Of a stretch of 64,000 nucleotides of DNA, positions 1-11,583 are shown in pieces. Origin of the DNA: Nissabacter sp. SGAir0207 (lineage in GTDB: Bacteria > Pseudomonadota > Gammaproteobacteria > Enterobacterales > Enterobacteriaceae); the NCBI RefSeq assembly GCF_005491205.1, contig NZ_CP028035.1, forward strand, positions 496,001-560,000. Direction: 5' to 3'. Both the position numbers and the translations under genes were made by a program. Under the pieces are notes generated by a model, which saw only the letters and a list, made by a program, of their open reading frames with translations, did no database searches and was not told the origin of the DNA. The first letter of the stretch is position 1. Each line of letters opens with the position of its first letter.

Positions 1-177
1 GCCGCGCATCGCCCGCGCCGACTTGGAGGGCGTAAAACCATGCGCGCGGATCACTGCCTCCACCCGCTCACGGGTCTGCGGGTTCACGCTCTTTTCATGG
101 TTGATTACGCGGGAGACGGTGGACTTCCCCACGCCGCTGAGACGGGCAATGTCTTTGATGGTCAGGCGACTGGTCAT
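1..177 (-). CDS. treR: Trehalose operon repressor TreR, N-terminal part (cut by window edge)
   Basis: Only the first 59 codons lie in the window; the gene continues off the left end. The visible part is a LacI-family helix-turn-helix: it begins MTSRLTIKDIARLSGVGKST, continues with VSRVIN and ends with RARAMRG-like text (SARAMRG). This matches the start of E. coli TreR almost residue for residue. TreR represses trehalose uptake and breakdown genes and is relieved by trehalose-6-phosphate (family knowledge). The ATG at 177 is the only start that includes the full headpiece. The treB/treC genes are not visible; they would lie to the left if the usual order holds. Confidence 0.88.
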   Translation of the reverse strand, partial: MTSRLTIKDIARLSGVGKSTVSRVINHEKSVNPQTRERVEAVIRAHGFTPSKSARAMRG

Positions 178-207
178 GGTTTACGGCTGGTTACCACAGT
201 TGGGAGT

Positions 208-243
208 AGGGGGCCGGCAACACCGGCGGTGTCCCCCTTTTTA
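208..243 (+). terminator. Terminator-like hairpin in the leader before the GH20 gene
   Basis: A run of five G (209-213) pairs with five C (233-237), with further inner pairing (ACACCG with CGGTGT), followed by TTTTT. It points along the + strand, yet no + strand gene ends before it in this window, so it may be an attenuator or the end of an unannotated transcript. Confidence 0.4.
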
Positions 244-266
244 GCTGAAATTGCGCCGTCGCGCAT

Positions 267-328
267 CCCCCCAGACCACACTCTGGGGTAATTCTTAATT
301 TCCATCGCCAGCTAGCCATTCTGGGGGG
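267..328 (+). promoter_or_regulatory. Leader segment with two competing pairings
   Basis: CCCCCCAGA at 267-275 can pair with TCTGGGG at 282-288 (7 bp, 6-nt loop) or with TCTGGGGGG at 320-328 (9 bp). The two pairings exclude each other, which is the geometry of an attenuator or riboswitch. Expression as RNA is inferred; no promoter was identified with confidence. Confidence 0.35.
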
Positions 329-384
329 CGCAGGGTGGAAGTAAATGCCTGAAAATTTTCGTTATTGCCAGCGATCGTCACGCC

Positions 385-418
385 ATTGCCAGCAGGCGGT
401 GGCAATCGTCGGTTTTTT
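385..418 (+). terminator. Second terminator-like hairpin upstream of the GH20 gene
   Basis: ATTGCCA pairs with TGGCAAT around an 8-nt loop, and TTTTTT follows a few bases later (412-417). It sits about 90 bp before the ATG of the hexosaminidase gene, so it would either end a short upstream RNA or act as an attenuator of that gene. Confidence 0.4.
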
Positions 419-509
419 GCGCCACAGCGGCGACGGGGCGAGACTTACCCTTTACTATCCATCGGGTTACTCTTGCGCATTGCTGTAATGACCCCTGGGA
501 TGGATAACC

Positions 510-2948
510 ATGAAACGCTCTCTACCGACCTCGCTGCTTGCCTCGTTGCTGCTGCTCTCCCCCGGCCTGAAGGCCCAGCCCGCTGGCGATCTGCCGCTGA
601 TGCCGTGGCCGCAACGGGTGGAGTTCAACCCGCAGCAGCAGGGCAGGCTGGTGCTGGACAACCGGCTGACCATCGGCGTCAGTGGCGACGATCTTGGCCC
701 AGAGGTCACGCGCTGGCGGCAGCGCATCGCGGAGCAGACCGGCTGGGAGCTGTTGCCGCAGACCGGCAACCCGCAGCAGGCGATGATCATGATCGTCATC
801 GCGCAGAAGGTTGATCCGCTGCCGCAGCCGGAGAGCGATGAGCGCTACCAGCTCACCATCACGCCACAGGGGGCGGTGCTGAATGCCGAGACGCGCTTTG
901 GCGCGCTGCGCGGCATGGAGACGCTGCTGCAACTGATCCGCGATGATGGCCGCCAGACTAGCCTGCCGCTGGTGCGCATCACGGACGCGCCGCGCTTCCC
1001 GTGGCGTGGGCTGCTGCTGGACTCGGCGCGCCACTTCCTGCCGGTAGCCGACATCAAGCGGCAGCTGGATGGCATGGCGGCCGCCAAGCTCAACGTCTTC
1101 CACTGGCACCTGACCGACGATCAGGGCTGGCGATTTGCCTCCACCCACTACCCCAAGTTGCAGGAGCTGGCGAGTGACGGCCACTACTACACGGTAGCGC
1201 AGATGAAGGAGGTGGTGGCCTACGCCGCCGCGCTCGGCATCCGCGTGGTGCCGGAGATTGACCTGCCCGGCCACGCCTCGGCGATCGCCGTCGCCTACCC
1301 GGAGCTGGTCAGCGCGCCGGGGCCTTACCTGATGCAGCGCGAGTGGGGCGTCCATACGCCGCTGCTCGATCCCAGCCGGCAGGAGACCTACCAATTCGTG
1401 GATACGATCCTCGGCGAAGTGGCGGCGATCTTCCCCGATCCCTACCTGCACATCGGCGGCGATGAGGTGGATCCGACCCAGTGGCTGGCATCGCCCACCA
1501 TTCAGGCATTTATGCAGCGCAACAATCTGGCGGATGCCCACGCGCTGCAAGCCTACTTCAACCGCAAGCTGTCGCTGATCCTCGGCTCCTACCAGCGGCG
1601 TATGGTCGGCTGGGATGAGATTTTGCACCCGGACTTGCCGCACACCAGCGTCATCCAGTCCTGGCAGGGGCCAGACGCGCTGGCCGCCGCCGCGCAGGCG
1701 GGCTATTCGGGGCTGCTCTCCACCGGTTTCTACCTCGACCAGCCGCAGAGCACCGCCTACCACTACCGCAACGAGGTGCTGCCGCAGCCGCTGTGGGTGG
1801 ATGACAAGATCCATGCCGATGAGAAGGGGCAGAGCTGGGCCTTCACGTTGCCGCGCCTGAAGGGCAAGCCGGTGGAGGGAAGCTTCACGCTGATTGAGGG
1901 GCCGCAGGGGTGGCGTGGCTTTATCGACTTCAACGGCAAGGCGCGCCGCGCGGTGCGCGAGATTGACTGGCACTCGCCGGAGGAGGTGAGTTTCCGCCTC
2001 GACACCTGGCTGGGCGACACCCGGCCGGTGCTACGGTTGCGGCCGGATGGCCTGAGCGGCTACTTCCTGCTGGGCAACGTCCGTTACCCGGTCAGCGGCC
2101 AACGGCTGGCATCGCCACCGGCGGGCATCGCGCCAGTGGTGCCGAACCGCGAGGCGGCGGCCAATATCCTCGGCGGCGAGGCGGCGCTGTGGGCGGAGAA
2201 CGTCACGCCTGCCGTCCTCGACCTGAAACTCTGGCCGCGCGCCTTTGCGGTGGCGGAACGGCTCTGGTCAGCGCGCGACGTGCAGGATGAGCAAAACATG
2301 TACCGGCGGCTGGCGGCGGTGGACGCGTGGTCGGTGGTCTCCGTCGGGCTGCAACCCCATGCCGAGGCGGCGCGGCAGTTCACCCGGTTGGCGCAGAGCA
2401 CCCAGATCGCGCCGTTGCAGCTGTTCGCCGAGGCGCTGGAGCCAGCGCACTACTACACCCGCCAGCACCTGAAATTCCAGGCTGGCAACTACCACCAGTT
2501 TGAGCCACTGAACCGGCTGGCCGACGCACTGCCAGCGGAGAGCGAGGCGGTACGGCAGATGCGGCTGGAGGTGGATCGCCTGCTGCTCAACCGGGCCGAC
2601 AGCGCGGCGGCGGACGCCCTGCGTGAGCGGCTGGCGCGCTGGCAGGCCAACCTGCCGCAGGTGGCACCGCTGCTGGCTGGCAATAGCGTGCTGACGCCGC
2701 TGCAACCGGTGGCTACTGACCTCAACGGGCTGGCGGTGCTTGGCAAACGGCTGGTGGATCTGTGGCAGCGCGGCAGCCTGATCAGCAACGGCGAGGCGAA
2801 ACGCGCCCGGCAGCAGCTGGATCAGGCGGCGGCAGTACGGGATGAGGTGGTGATTGCGACGGTCTATCCGCTGGAGGCGCTGCTGGATGCGCTGACGCGC
2901 AAGGAGCCAGAGGCGGCGAAAAACCGGCCAGCCAACGCACGGCGCTGA
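510..2948 (+). CDS. Secreted beta-N-acetylhexosaminidase, glycoside hydrolase family 20
   Basis: An 812-residue enzyme expected to remove terminal beta-N-acetylglucosamine or -galactosamine from chitobiose-like oligosaccharides or glycans in the periplasm or outside the cell. Residues 1-23 form a signal peptide with a positively charged start, a leucine-rich core and a KAQ-type cleavage region. Residues about 28-160 match the GH20 N-terminal domain. The TIM barrel follows, with FHWHLTDDQGWR near 197-208 and the catalytic pair in HIGGDEV, D318-E319, as expected for substrate-assisted catalysis. The roughly 250 C-terminal residues after the barrel are family-typical for long proteobacterial members. 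It lies alone, divergent from treR. Its upstream region holds several hairpins, listed separately. The exact substrate cannot be read from sequence. Confidence 0.88.
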   Translation: MKRSLPTSLLASLLLLSPGLKAQPAGDLPLMPWPQRVEFNPQQQGRLVLDNRLTIGVSGDDLGPEVTRWRQRIAEQTGWELLPQTGNPQQAMIMIVIAQKVDPLPQPESDERYQLTITPQGAVLNAETRFGALRGMETLLQLIRDDGRQTSLPLVRITDAPRFPWRGLLLDSARHFLPVADIKRQLDGMAAAKLNVFHWHLTDDQGWRFASTHYPKLQELASDGHYYTVAQMKEVVAYAAALGIRVVPEIDLPGHASAIAVAYPELVSAPGPYLMQREWGVHTPLLDPSRQETYQFVDTILGEVAAIFPDPYLHIGGDEVDPTQWLASPTIQAFMQRNNLADAHALQAYFNRKLSLILGSYQRRMVGWDEILHPDLPHTSVIQSWQGPDALAAAAQAGYSGLLSTGFYLDQPQSTAYHYRNEVLPQPLWVDDKIHADEKGQSWAFTLPRLKGKPVEGSFTLIEGPQGWRGFIDFNGKARRAVREIDWHSPEEVSFRLDTWLGDTRPVLRLRPDGLSGYFLLGNVRYPVSGQRLASPPAGIAPVVPNREAAANILGGEAALWAENVTPAVLDLKLWPRAFAVAERLWSARDVQDEQNMYRRLAAVDAWSVVSVGLQPHAEAARQFTRLAQSTQIAPLQLFAEALEPAHYYTRQHLKFQAGNYHQFEPLNRLADALPAESEAVRQMRLEVDRLLLNRADSAAADALRERLARWQANLPQVAPLLAGNSVLTPLQPVATDLNGLAVLGKRLVDLWQRGSLISNGEAKRARQQLDQAAAVRDEVVIATVYPLEALLDALTRKEPEAAKNRPANARR

Positions 2949-3006
2949 CCGGCCAGACGGGGCGCGCCCCACGGGGACTGGGGACTAGCCGCGCGCCCCA
3001 ACGGGG

Positions 3007-3963
3007 CTAGCCACGCGCGGCGCGGCGGTTGACCCAGACGTTCAGCAGCATGGTGATCGCCAGGATGCCAGCCACCACACCGAGCGACACCCCCACCGGG
3101 ATGTGGAACAGGTCAATCAGCAGCATCTTGATGCCGATGAACACCAGAATCACCGCCAGCCCATACTTCAGCAGCGAGAACTTCTCCGCCACGTTCGCCA
3201 GCAGGAAGTACATGGCGCGCAGGCCGAGAATCGCAAACAGGTTGGAGGTCAGCACGATAAAGGGATCGGTGGTGACGGCGAAGATGGCCGGGATGCTGTC
3301 CACCGCGAAGATCACGTCGCTCAGCTCCACCAAAATCAGCACCAGCAGCAGCGGGGTGGCGTAACGCACGCCGTTGCGCACGGTGAAGAACTTCTCGCCA
3401 TCCAGCTCCTCGGTCATTCGCAGGTGCTTGCGCAGCCAGCGCACCAGCGGTTTCTCGCCCAGTACCGCGTCATCCTCTTTCGCCAGCGCCATCTTGATGC
3501 CGGTGAACAGCAGGAAAGCACCGAACACGTAGAGGATCCAGTGGAACTGCGTCACCAGCCAGCTGCCGCCGAAGATCATGATGGTGCGCAGCACGATGGC
3601 CCCCAGCACGCCATACACCAGCACCCGCCGTTGCAGGTTGGCCGGCACGGCAAAGTAGCCAAACAGCATCAGCCAGACGAAGACGTTATCCACCGCCAGC
3701 GCTTTCTCAATCAAATAGCCGGTCAGGAAGGCCAGCGCCTGCGGGTCGGCCACATCGCGGCCATAGGTCTGGGTGAGATACCACCAGAAACCGGCGTTAA
3801 ACAGCAGCGCCAAACTGACCCACACCAGCGACCAGCAGGCGGCGCTCTTCATGGTCATGGTTTGCTGCCCACGCTTGCCCTGCAACAGCAGGTCAACCGC
3901 CAGCATAATGGCGACAATCACGGCAAAACTGCCCCAGAGCCAGGGGTTTCCAACAGAGTTCAT
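3007..3963 (-). CDS. alx: TerC-family membrane protein Alx
   Basis: An inner-membrane protein of 318 residues with about nine hydrophobic segments, nearly identical in plan to E. coli Alx, which is linked to manganese export and alkaline-pH response (established for the family). Characteristic stretches include [19 protein letters not shown] and [19 protein letters not shown], whose acidic residues in membrane helices are thought to bind metal. An upstream in-frame ATG would add eight residues, but it lies within the terminator/riboswitch region. The start at 3963 follows AGGAA and gives the E. coli-like N-terminus [11 protein letters not shown]. The gene is preceded by a yybP-ykoY riboswitch. 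Confidence 0.93.
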   Translation of the reverse strand: MNSVGNPWLWGSFAVIVAIMLAVDLLLQGKRGQQTMTMKSAACWSLVWVSLALLFNAGFWWYLTQTYGRDVADPQALAFLTGYLIEKALAVDNVFVWLMLFGYFAVPANLQRRVLVYGVLGAIVLRTIMIFGGSWLVTQFHWILYVFGAFLLFTGIKMALAKEDDAVLGEKPLVRWLRKHLRMTEELDGEKFFTVRNGVRYATPLLLVLILVELSDVIFAVDSIPAIFAVTTDPFIVLTSNLFAILGLRAMYFLLANVAEKFSLLKYGLAVILVFIGIKMLLIDLFHIPVGVSLGVVAGILAITMLLNVWVNRRAARG

Positions 3964-3985
3964 GGCATGTTCCTCATTGAAGTCC

Positions 3986-4019
3986 AAAAAAAACGGCCGA
4001 CATCGGAAGACGTCAGCCG
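3986..4019 (-). terminator. Intrinsic terminator within the alx riboswitch
   Basis: CGGCTGACGTC / GATGTCGGCCG form a stem on the minus strand directly followed by eight T. It ends about 20 nt before the alx start, so it is probably the regulated terminator of the riboswitch. Confidence 0.7.
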
Positions 4020-4175
4020 CTCTGTGGAGCTATAAGCAAACCTCGCCTTCCGGCAAGGTCTCACTTACAACTCGGAAACATGGATGGTGCAATGTTCTCG
4101 GGTTGTCCCGGCAACCGGGCATCCTGTCTGGACACCGTAATGACGATTGGCCGGCGAAGAAGTTACTCCCCTTTG
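3986..4175 (-). promoter_or_regulatory. yybP-ykoY (Mn2+/pH-responsive) riboswitch of alx
   Basis: On the minus strand the leader begins with AAAGGGGAGTAACTTC, the conserved 5' core of yybP-ykoY elements. It has GACCTTGCCGGAAGGCGAGG in the middle and closes with a stem followed by T8. In E. coli the equivalent alx leader (PRE element, also detected as sRNA SraF) answers to manganese and high pH. The boundaries given run from the conserved core to the end of the U-tract. Confidence 0.85.
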
Positions 4176-4240
4176 CTGATGTCAAAATAGTACAAAATAT
4201 TTCCACCTACAATGGGAGCGCCGGTAAAGTTTCGTCAGCC

Positions 4241-4972
4241 TTATGAATTCTCCGCCCGCCCGGCCACCTGCGCCACGAAAGTTTGTAACAGCCGCTGGCT
4301 GTCCGGGGTGTCCTGCGCCTGATGTGCCGCGGGCAATGACGCCTGGGCTGGCTGGGCCGCCTTCAGCCACTCCAGGTAGCTGCGCATCACCGCGCCATTG
4401 AACTCCGGGTGGAACTGCGTGCTGAAGGTGGTGGGCGAGTAGCGCAGGATCTGGTGCGGATCGTGCGCCGAGCGCGCCAGCACCTGCGCGCCGGGCGGCG
4501 GCGTGATCACCGTCTGCGAGTGGATCAGGTTGGCGGTGAAGCGGTCGGGCAGGGCGGCGCAGAGCGGATCCTGCTCCGCGCCCGGCAGCCGCTCCAGCTG
4601 TTGCGTGCCGACCTCCATTCCCTGCGGGTGGTAATCCACCACGCCGCCCAGCATATCCGCCAGCAGCTGGTGGCCGTAGCAGACGCCAAAGATCGGCAGT
4701 GACTCCGCCATCGCCTGACGTAGCCACCCGGCGGCCCACTCGCTCCACGGCAGCCGGTCAGTGACCATCGCCGAGGAGCCGGTGATCACCACGCCAGCAT
4801 AGTGGCTGGGCGACTGCGGCAGGCCACCGCTCGGCAGGTGGATAATCTCCAGCGCCAGCGGCTTCATCCCGCCCTGACGGATAAACATCTGTTGGAAGTT
4901 CTCATGCTCCTGTCGGATCACCTCGGGGGCGTCGCCGGTTTGCAGGATCAGTAGGGGGCGTGGCTGCGTCAT
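4241..4972 (-). CDS. Class I glutamine amidotransferase-like protein
   Basis: A 243-residue stand-alone amidotransferase domain related to the N-terminal half of GMP synthase. The nucleophile elbow GVCYGHQ carries C98, and the His-Glu part of the triad is in QFHPEF (H188, E190). No synthase domain is attached, so ammonia acceptor and product are unknown; related single-domain proteins are annotated only as GMP synthase-like. The ATG at 4972 follows AGGAG. The gene sits 12 nt downstream of ygjR on the same strand and is probably in one transcript with ygjP and ygjR. In E. coli the equivalent interval carries ygjQ instead, so this gene is a lineage-specific member of the cluster. Confidence 0.8.
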   Translation of the reverse strand: MTQPRPLLILQTGDAPEVIRQEHENFQQMFIRQGGMKPLALEIIHLPSGGLPQSPSHYAGVVITGSSAMVTDRLPWSEWAAGWLRQAMAESLPIFGVCYGHQLLADMLGGVVDYHPQGMEVGTQQLERLPGAEQDPLCAALPDRFTANLIHSQTVITPPPGAQVLARSAHDPHQILRYSPTTFSTQFHPEFNGAVMRSYLEWLKAAQPAQASLPAAHQAQDTPDSQRLLQTFVAQVAGRAENS

Positions 4973-4984
4973 GGTCGGCTCCTG

Positions 4985-5971
4985 TCAGGCGGTGGCGGTA
5001 TCTGCCGGGAAGATGACGCCGGTCTGGCGGCGGATCTCCGTCAGCAGGCGGGCGGTGATCAGCGAGCGTTCAAGGCCGGGGTGCTCCACCTGCTGCGCCT
5101 CCACCAGCCGGGCGAAGGCTTCGGCCTCATACAGCATGGTGTTGATGTGCTGCGGCTGGGTGATGTCCAGACGCTGGCCGCCGCGCGGGGTGAAGGCCAG
5201 TGACTGGCACTCCGCCAGCTTGCCAATCTCCAGCGTGCCGCTCTCGCCCTGGATCTCGCTGGGCAGCGCCGAGTCGCTCACCTTGGAGTGGGTGATCACC
5301 ACCTCAAACTGATCGTAGTGAAGGATCACCACGCCATGCCCATCCACGCCGCTCGGCAGCAGGCTGGCGCTGGCGGTGACGCGCGCCGGTTCGCCCCACA
5401 ATGCCACGCTGCTTGCCAGACAGTAGTAGCCGATGTCCATGATGGAGCCGTTGGAGAAGGCCGGGTTGAAGGTGTTGGGGTTCTCGCCCGCCAGATAGCG
5501 CGGGTAGCGCGAGGAGAACTGGCAGTAGCTGAAGCTGGCGCGGCGCAGCACGCCGACCCGTGGCAGGCAGCTTTGCAGGTGCAGGAAGTTGGGCAGCCAG
5601 GCGGTCTTGAACGCCTCAAACAGTACCACCTGCTGCTCCCGCGCACAGGCGACCATCTGCTCCGCCTCGCGCTGGTTGGAGGCGAGCGGCTTCTCGCAGA
5701 TCACATGCTTGCCGTGGCGCATAAACAGCAGCGCCTGCTCGCAGTGCAGGGCGTTCGGGCTGGCGAGGTAGACCGCGTCTACCTCATCACAGGCCGCCAG
5801 CGCCTCCAGCGAGTCAAAGTGGTGCTCGGCCGGGTAGTCCTCGCCAAAGGCCTTGGCCTGCGACAGGTTGCGGGAGTAGATGGCGGTCAGGCGCATCTTG
5901 CCGCTCTCGTGGGCGGCATCGATAAACCGTTGGGTGATCCAGTTGGTGCCGACAACAGCAAAGCGAATCAT
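4985..5971 (-). CDS. ygjR: Gfo/Idh/MocA-family oxidoreductase YgjR
   Basis: A 328-residue NAD(P)-dependent oxidoreductase of unknown substrate. The N-terminus MIRFAVVGTNWITQRFIDAA is a Rossmann start; the EKP motif of the family is present in HVICEKPLASN near residue 95. The protein aligns along its whole length with E. coli YgjR, including the C-terminal LTEIRRQTGVIFPAD. An upstream ATG would add eight residues, but the start at 5971 has GGAG at the right distance and matches the E. coli start. It lies between ygjP (38 nt upstream) and the amidotransferase gene (12 nt downstream). Confidence 0.88.
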   Translation of the reverse strand: MIRFAVVGTNWITQRFIDAAHESGKMRLTAIYSRNLSQAKAFGEDYPAEHHFDSLEALAACDEVDAVYLASPNALHCEQALLFMRHGKHVICEKPLASNQREAEQMVACAREQQVVLFEAFKTAWLPNFLHLQSCLPRVGVLRRASFSYCQFSSRYPRYLAGENPNTFNPAFSNGSIMDIGYYCLASSVALWGEPARVTASASLLPSGVDGHGVVILHYDQFEVVITHSKVSDSALPSEIQGESGTLEIGKLAECQSLAFTPRGGQRLDITQPQHINTMLYEAEAFARLVEAQQVEHPGLERSLITARLLTEIRRQTGVIFPADTATA

Positions 5972-6009
5972 GATGTACTCCATGTGTGGCGGCACGGGCC
6001 GCCCTCGGT

Positions 6010-6516
6010 TCAGGTATAAAGTGTGCCGAACAGGTCCAGATGGGTGAGGTAGAGCCGGGTATCAAACTCCAGTTGGTGATAGGCCGGATCCATGTGGCAA
6101 CAGAGGCTGTAGAACGCCTTGTTGTGCTCCTTCTCTTTCAGGTGCGCCAGCTCATGCACCACGATCATGCGCAGGAACGCCTCCGGCGCGCTCTTGAACA
6201 CCGTGGCGACGCGGATCTCCGCCTTCGCCTTCAGCTTGCTGCCCTGCACGCGCGACACGGCGGTGTGCAGCCCGAGGGCGTGCTTCATCACCTGGATCTT
6301 GCCGTCATAGGCCACCTTGCTGATGGGCGGCGCATTGCGCAAAAACTGGTTCTTCAGGTCGGCGGTAAACTGGTAGAGCGCCTTGTCGGTGGTCAGCTCA
6401 TGGGGCTGCGGGTAGCGTTGCAGCAGCACGCTGCCCAGCCGCTGTTCATCAATCAGCTGGTGGACCTGGCGCAGCAGGTGTTCAGGGTAGCCCTGAAGGT
6501 AAGTCAATGATGGCAT
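6010..6516 (-). CDS. ygjP: YgjP-like metal-dependent hydrolase (DUF45/WLM type)
   Basis: A 168-residue protein of the SprT/DUF45-related zincin-like families. The metal-binding HELAH motif lies near residue 121 in VVHELAHLKEKEH, with a following glutamate-histidine pair. It resembles E. coli YgjP throughout. The cellular substrate is not established from the sequence; the family fold suggests a protease-like or hydrolase activity. It is the first gene of the probable ygjP-ygjR-amidotransferase transcript and is divergent from rlmG. No signal peptide is visible, so it should be cytoplasmic. Confidence 0.83.
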   Translation of the reverse strand: MPSLTYLQGYPEHLLRQVHQLIDEQRLGSVLLQRYPQPHELTTDKALYQFTADLKNQFLRNAPPISKVAYDGKIQVMKHALGLHTAVSRVQGSKLKAKAEIRVATVFKSAPEAFLRMIVVHELAHLKEKEHNKAFYSLCCHMDPAYHQLEFDTRLYLTHLDLFGTLYT

Positions 6517-6672
6517 GGGCGTGGCTCGGCTCTCCAGAAAGGGGGTGCGGGCCGGTTGCGGCGGCGGGAAACGCGCCGCAAGGGCAATAATGCCAGTTTT
6601 AACCGAAAAAACATTTTACTGACAGGCAAATTTAAGGGATAAACAGCCCAAATTTTTTATTCAGGAGGGGCG

Positions 6673-9897
<3,225 letters not shown>

Positions 9898-10625
9898 TAA
9901 GGGGCATTTTGGTAAAGGAGAAGGGGAGGAAAAGCACTCTCTCCGCTGAATGTGAGATTGTTCAAATATTTAATGACTAGCTAGCAAAGAGTCATGAAAT
10001 GATTATGCCCAAGAACGAAGACGGTCGCGTATATTTATAAAAGAGATATATAAGAATAAATTAATTTATTTAGTAACTATATGCTTGCTGACCATGCGGC
10101 TGCCTGCGCTACCGCACCCCTTCGCCTGTCAGCGCCACGGCAAAGCCCTTAGCTGGCCAGCGTAATAACAGGCCAAACCACCGCTGCATAAAATCTCCGT
10201 GGGCGTAAACAGCAAAGGATTTGCTATTTCTGGCGTCAGTAGCAGGTTATTTATAAACGGCAACGCCACACGATAGAATAAATAGTTCTGCCTGCACGCT
10301 CTTTCTAAAAAACAACAACACGAACCACAGCGGCCATTATTTTCACCCTGACATAACTTATCGAATTTTCATTTGGCGGGCAGGGGAAGAGGCGAGCCGC
10401 CTTCGGCTTAAGCCACTGCCTGAAAAGGAGTTATGCAAAATCACGTTGTGGATTACTGGCCAGGGCGGTTATTAATGCGGCAAGAGGGCCATAAGGGGCA
10501 GGGCGCAACCAAATGCAGAAAGAAAAGAGCACATTTCAGAAAGAGAGGTGATTCAGTTCGGCAGTCAGCTGCACTAGGCTGGAATGGCTTCACCCACTCT
10601 ATACTGAAAATAGTGGAATTATATT
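9898..10625. other. Intergenic region between fadH and rpfF (about 730 bp)
   Basis: No convincing gene. The part 10000-10080 is very AT-rich (TATATTTATAAAAGAGATATA-type runs) and may hold the divergent promoters. An open frame of 68 codons starts at 10433 with AAGGAG only 2 nt before its ATG and ends at 10639, overlapping the rpfF start by 14 nt. Its protein is basic and unrecognised, so it is treated as doubtful. The rpfF start itself has only a weak GGA element. Confidence 0.5.
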
Positions 10626-11492
10626 ATGAACCTTCTTGACCACCCATCTTGCCGTCCATTCACCGAAGCCGGCCACATGTCCCAAATTTCCGCATTTTAT
10701 GAGGAGGGCAGAAATGTCTTATGGATGATGCTGCGCGCCTATCCGCGCCCCTGTTTCAATCAGGCCCTGATCGACGACATCATGAAGCTGGCGGACTGCG
10801 CCCACGCCTCCGGCCTGCCGATCGACTTCTGGGTCACTGGCTCGCTGGTGCCCAACATCTACAACGTGGGCGGCGACCTCAACTACTTTGTGGAGTCCAT
10901 CAAGAGCCGCAAGCGCGAGTCACTGCGCGCCTATGCCCGCGCCTGCATTGACTGTGTCCATGCCGCGTCGCAAGGATTTGGCGTCGGTGCCATCACACTG
11001 GCAATGATTGAGGGCACCGCGCTCGGCGGCGGCTTTGAGGCGGCGCTCGCCCACCACTACGTGCTGGCGCAAAACACCGCGCGCATGGGCTTCCCGGAGA
11101 TCGCCTTCAACCTGTTCCCCGGCATGGGCGCTTATTCGCTGGTGACCCGCAAGGCCGGGATGCGGCTGGCGGAGGAGCTGATCAGCAGCGGTGAGTCCCA
11201 CACCGCCGAGTGGTATGAGTCACGCGGGCTGATTGACCGGCTGTTCCAACCGGGCGACGCCTTTGCCGCCACCCGTACCTTTATCGATACCCTGCGCCCC
11301 AAGATGAACGGGATGCGCGCCATGCTGCGCGCCCGCCAACGGGTGCTGCAACTCTCACGCTCTGAACTGATGGACATCACCGAGGATTGGGTCGATGCGG
11401 CCTTTACCTTGGAGGAGAAAGACGTCGCTTACATGGAGCGACTGGTGACACTACAGAACCGTCATACCGCCAGCTTGCGCAAAGCAGGTTAA
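10626..11492 (+). CDS. rpfF: RpfF-type DSF-family signal synthase (crotonase fold)
   Basis: A 288-residue enoyl-CoA hydratase/isomerase-fold enzyme that in related bacteria makes cis-2-unsaturated fatty-acid signals (DSF/BDSF) from acyl-ACP by dehydration and thioester cleavage. The two glutamates needed for this, 20 residues apart in characterised RpfF proteins, are present as E138 (ALGGGFEAA) and E158 (MGFPEI). The oxyanion-type region MIEGTALGGGFEAALAHHYV is well kept. It faces the rpfR-like gene convergently with about 90 bp between the stops, and this pairing strongly supports the assignment over a general crotonase. The exact chain length of the signal cannot be told. Confidence 0.87.
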   Translation: MNLLDHPSCRPFTEAGHMSQISAFYEEGRNVLWMMLRAYPRPCFNQALIDDIMKLADCAHASGLPIDFWVTGSLVPNIYNVGGDLNYFVESIKSRKRESLRAYARACIDCVHAASQGFGVGAITLAMIEGTALGGGFEAALAHHYVLAQNTARMGFPEIAFNLFPGMGAYSLVTRKAGMRLAEELISSGESHTAEWYESRGLIDRLFQPGDAFAATRTFIDTLRPKMNGMRAMLRARQRVLQLSRSELMDITEDWVDAAFTLEEKDVAYMERLVTLQNRHTASLRKAG

Positions 11493-11583
11493 GCGGTTAA
11501 CTACCCCCTGGCGACAGAGTGCCACGGCACCGTTGACGCCTGAATACCCCCGCGCTGGCGCAGACTAACCTGCCCGGCAAACC

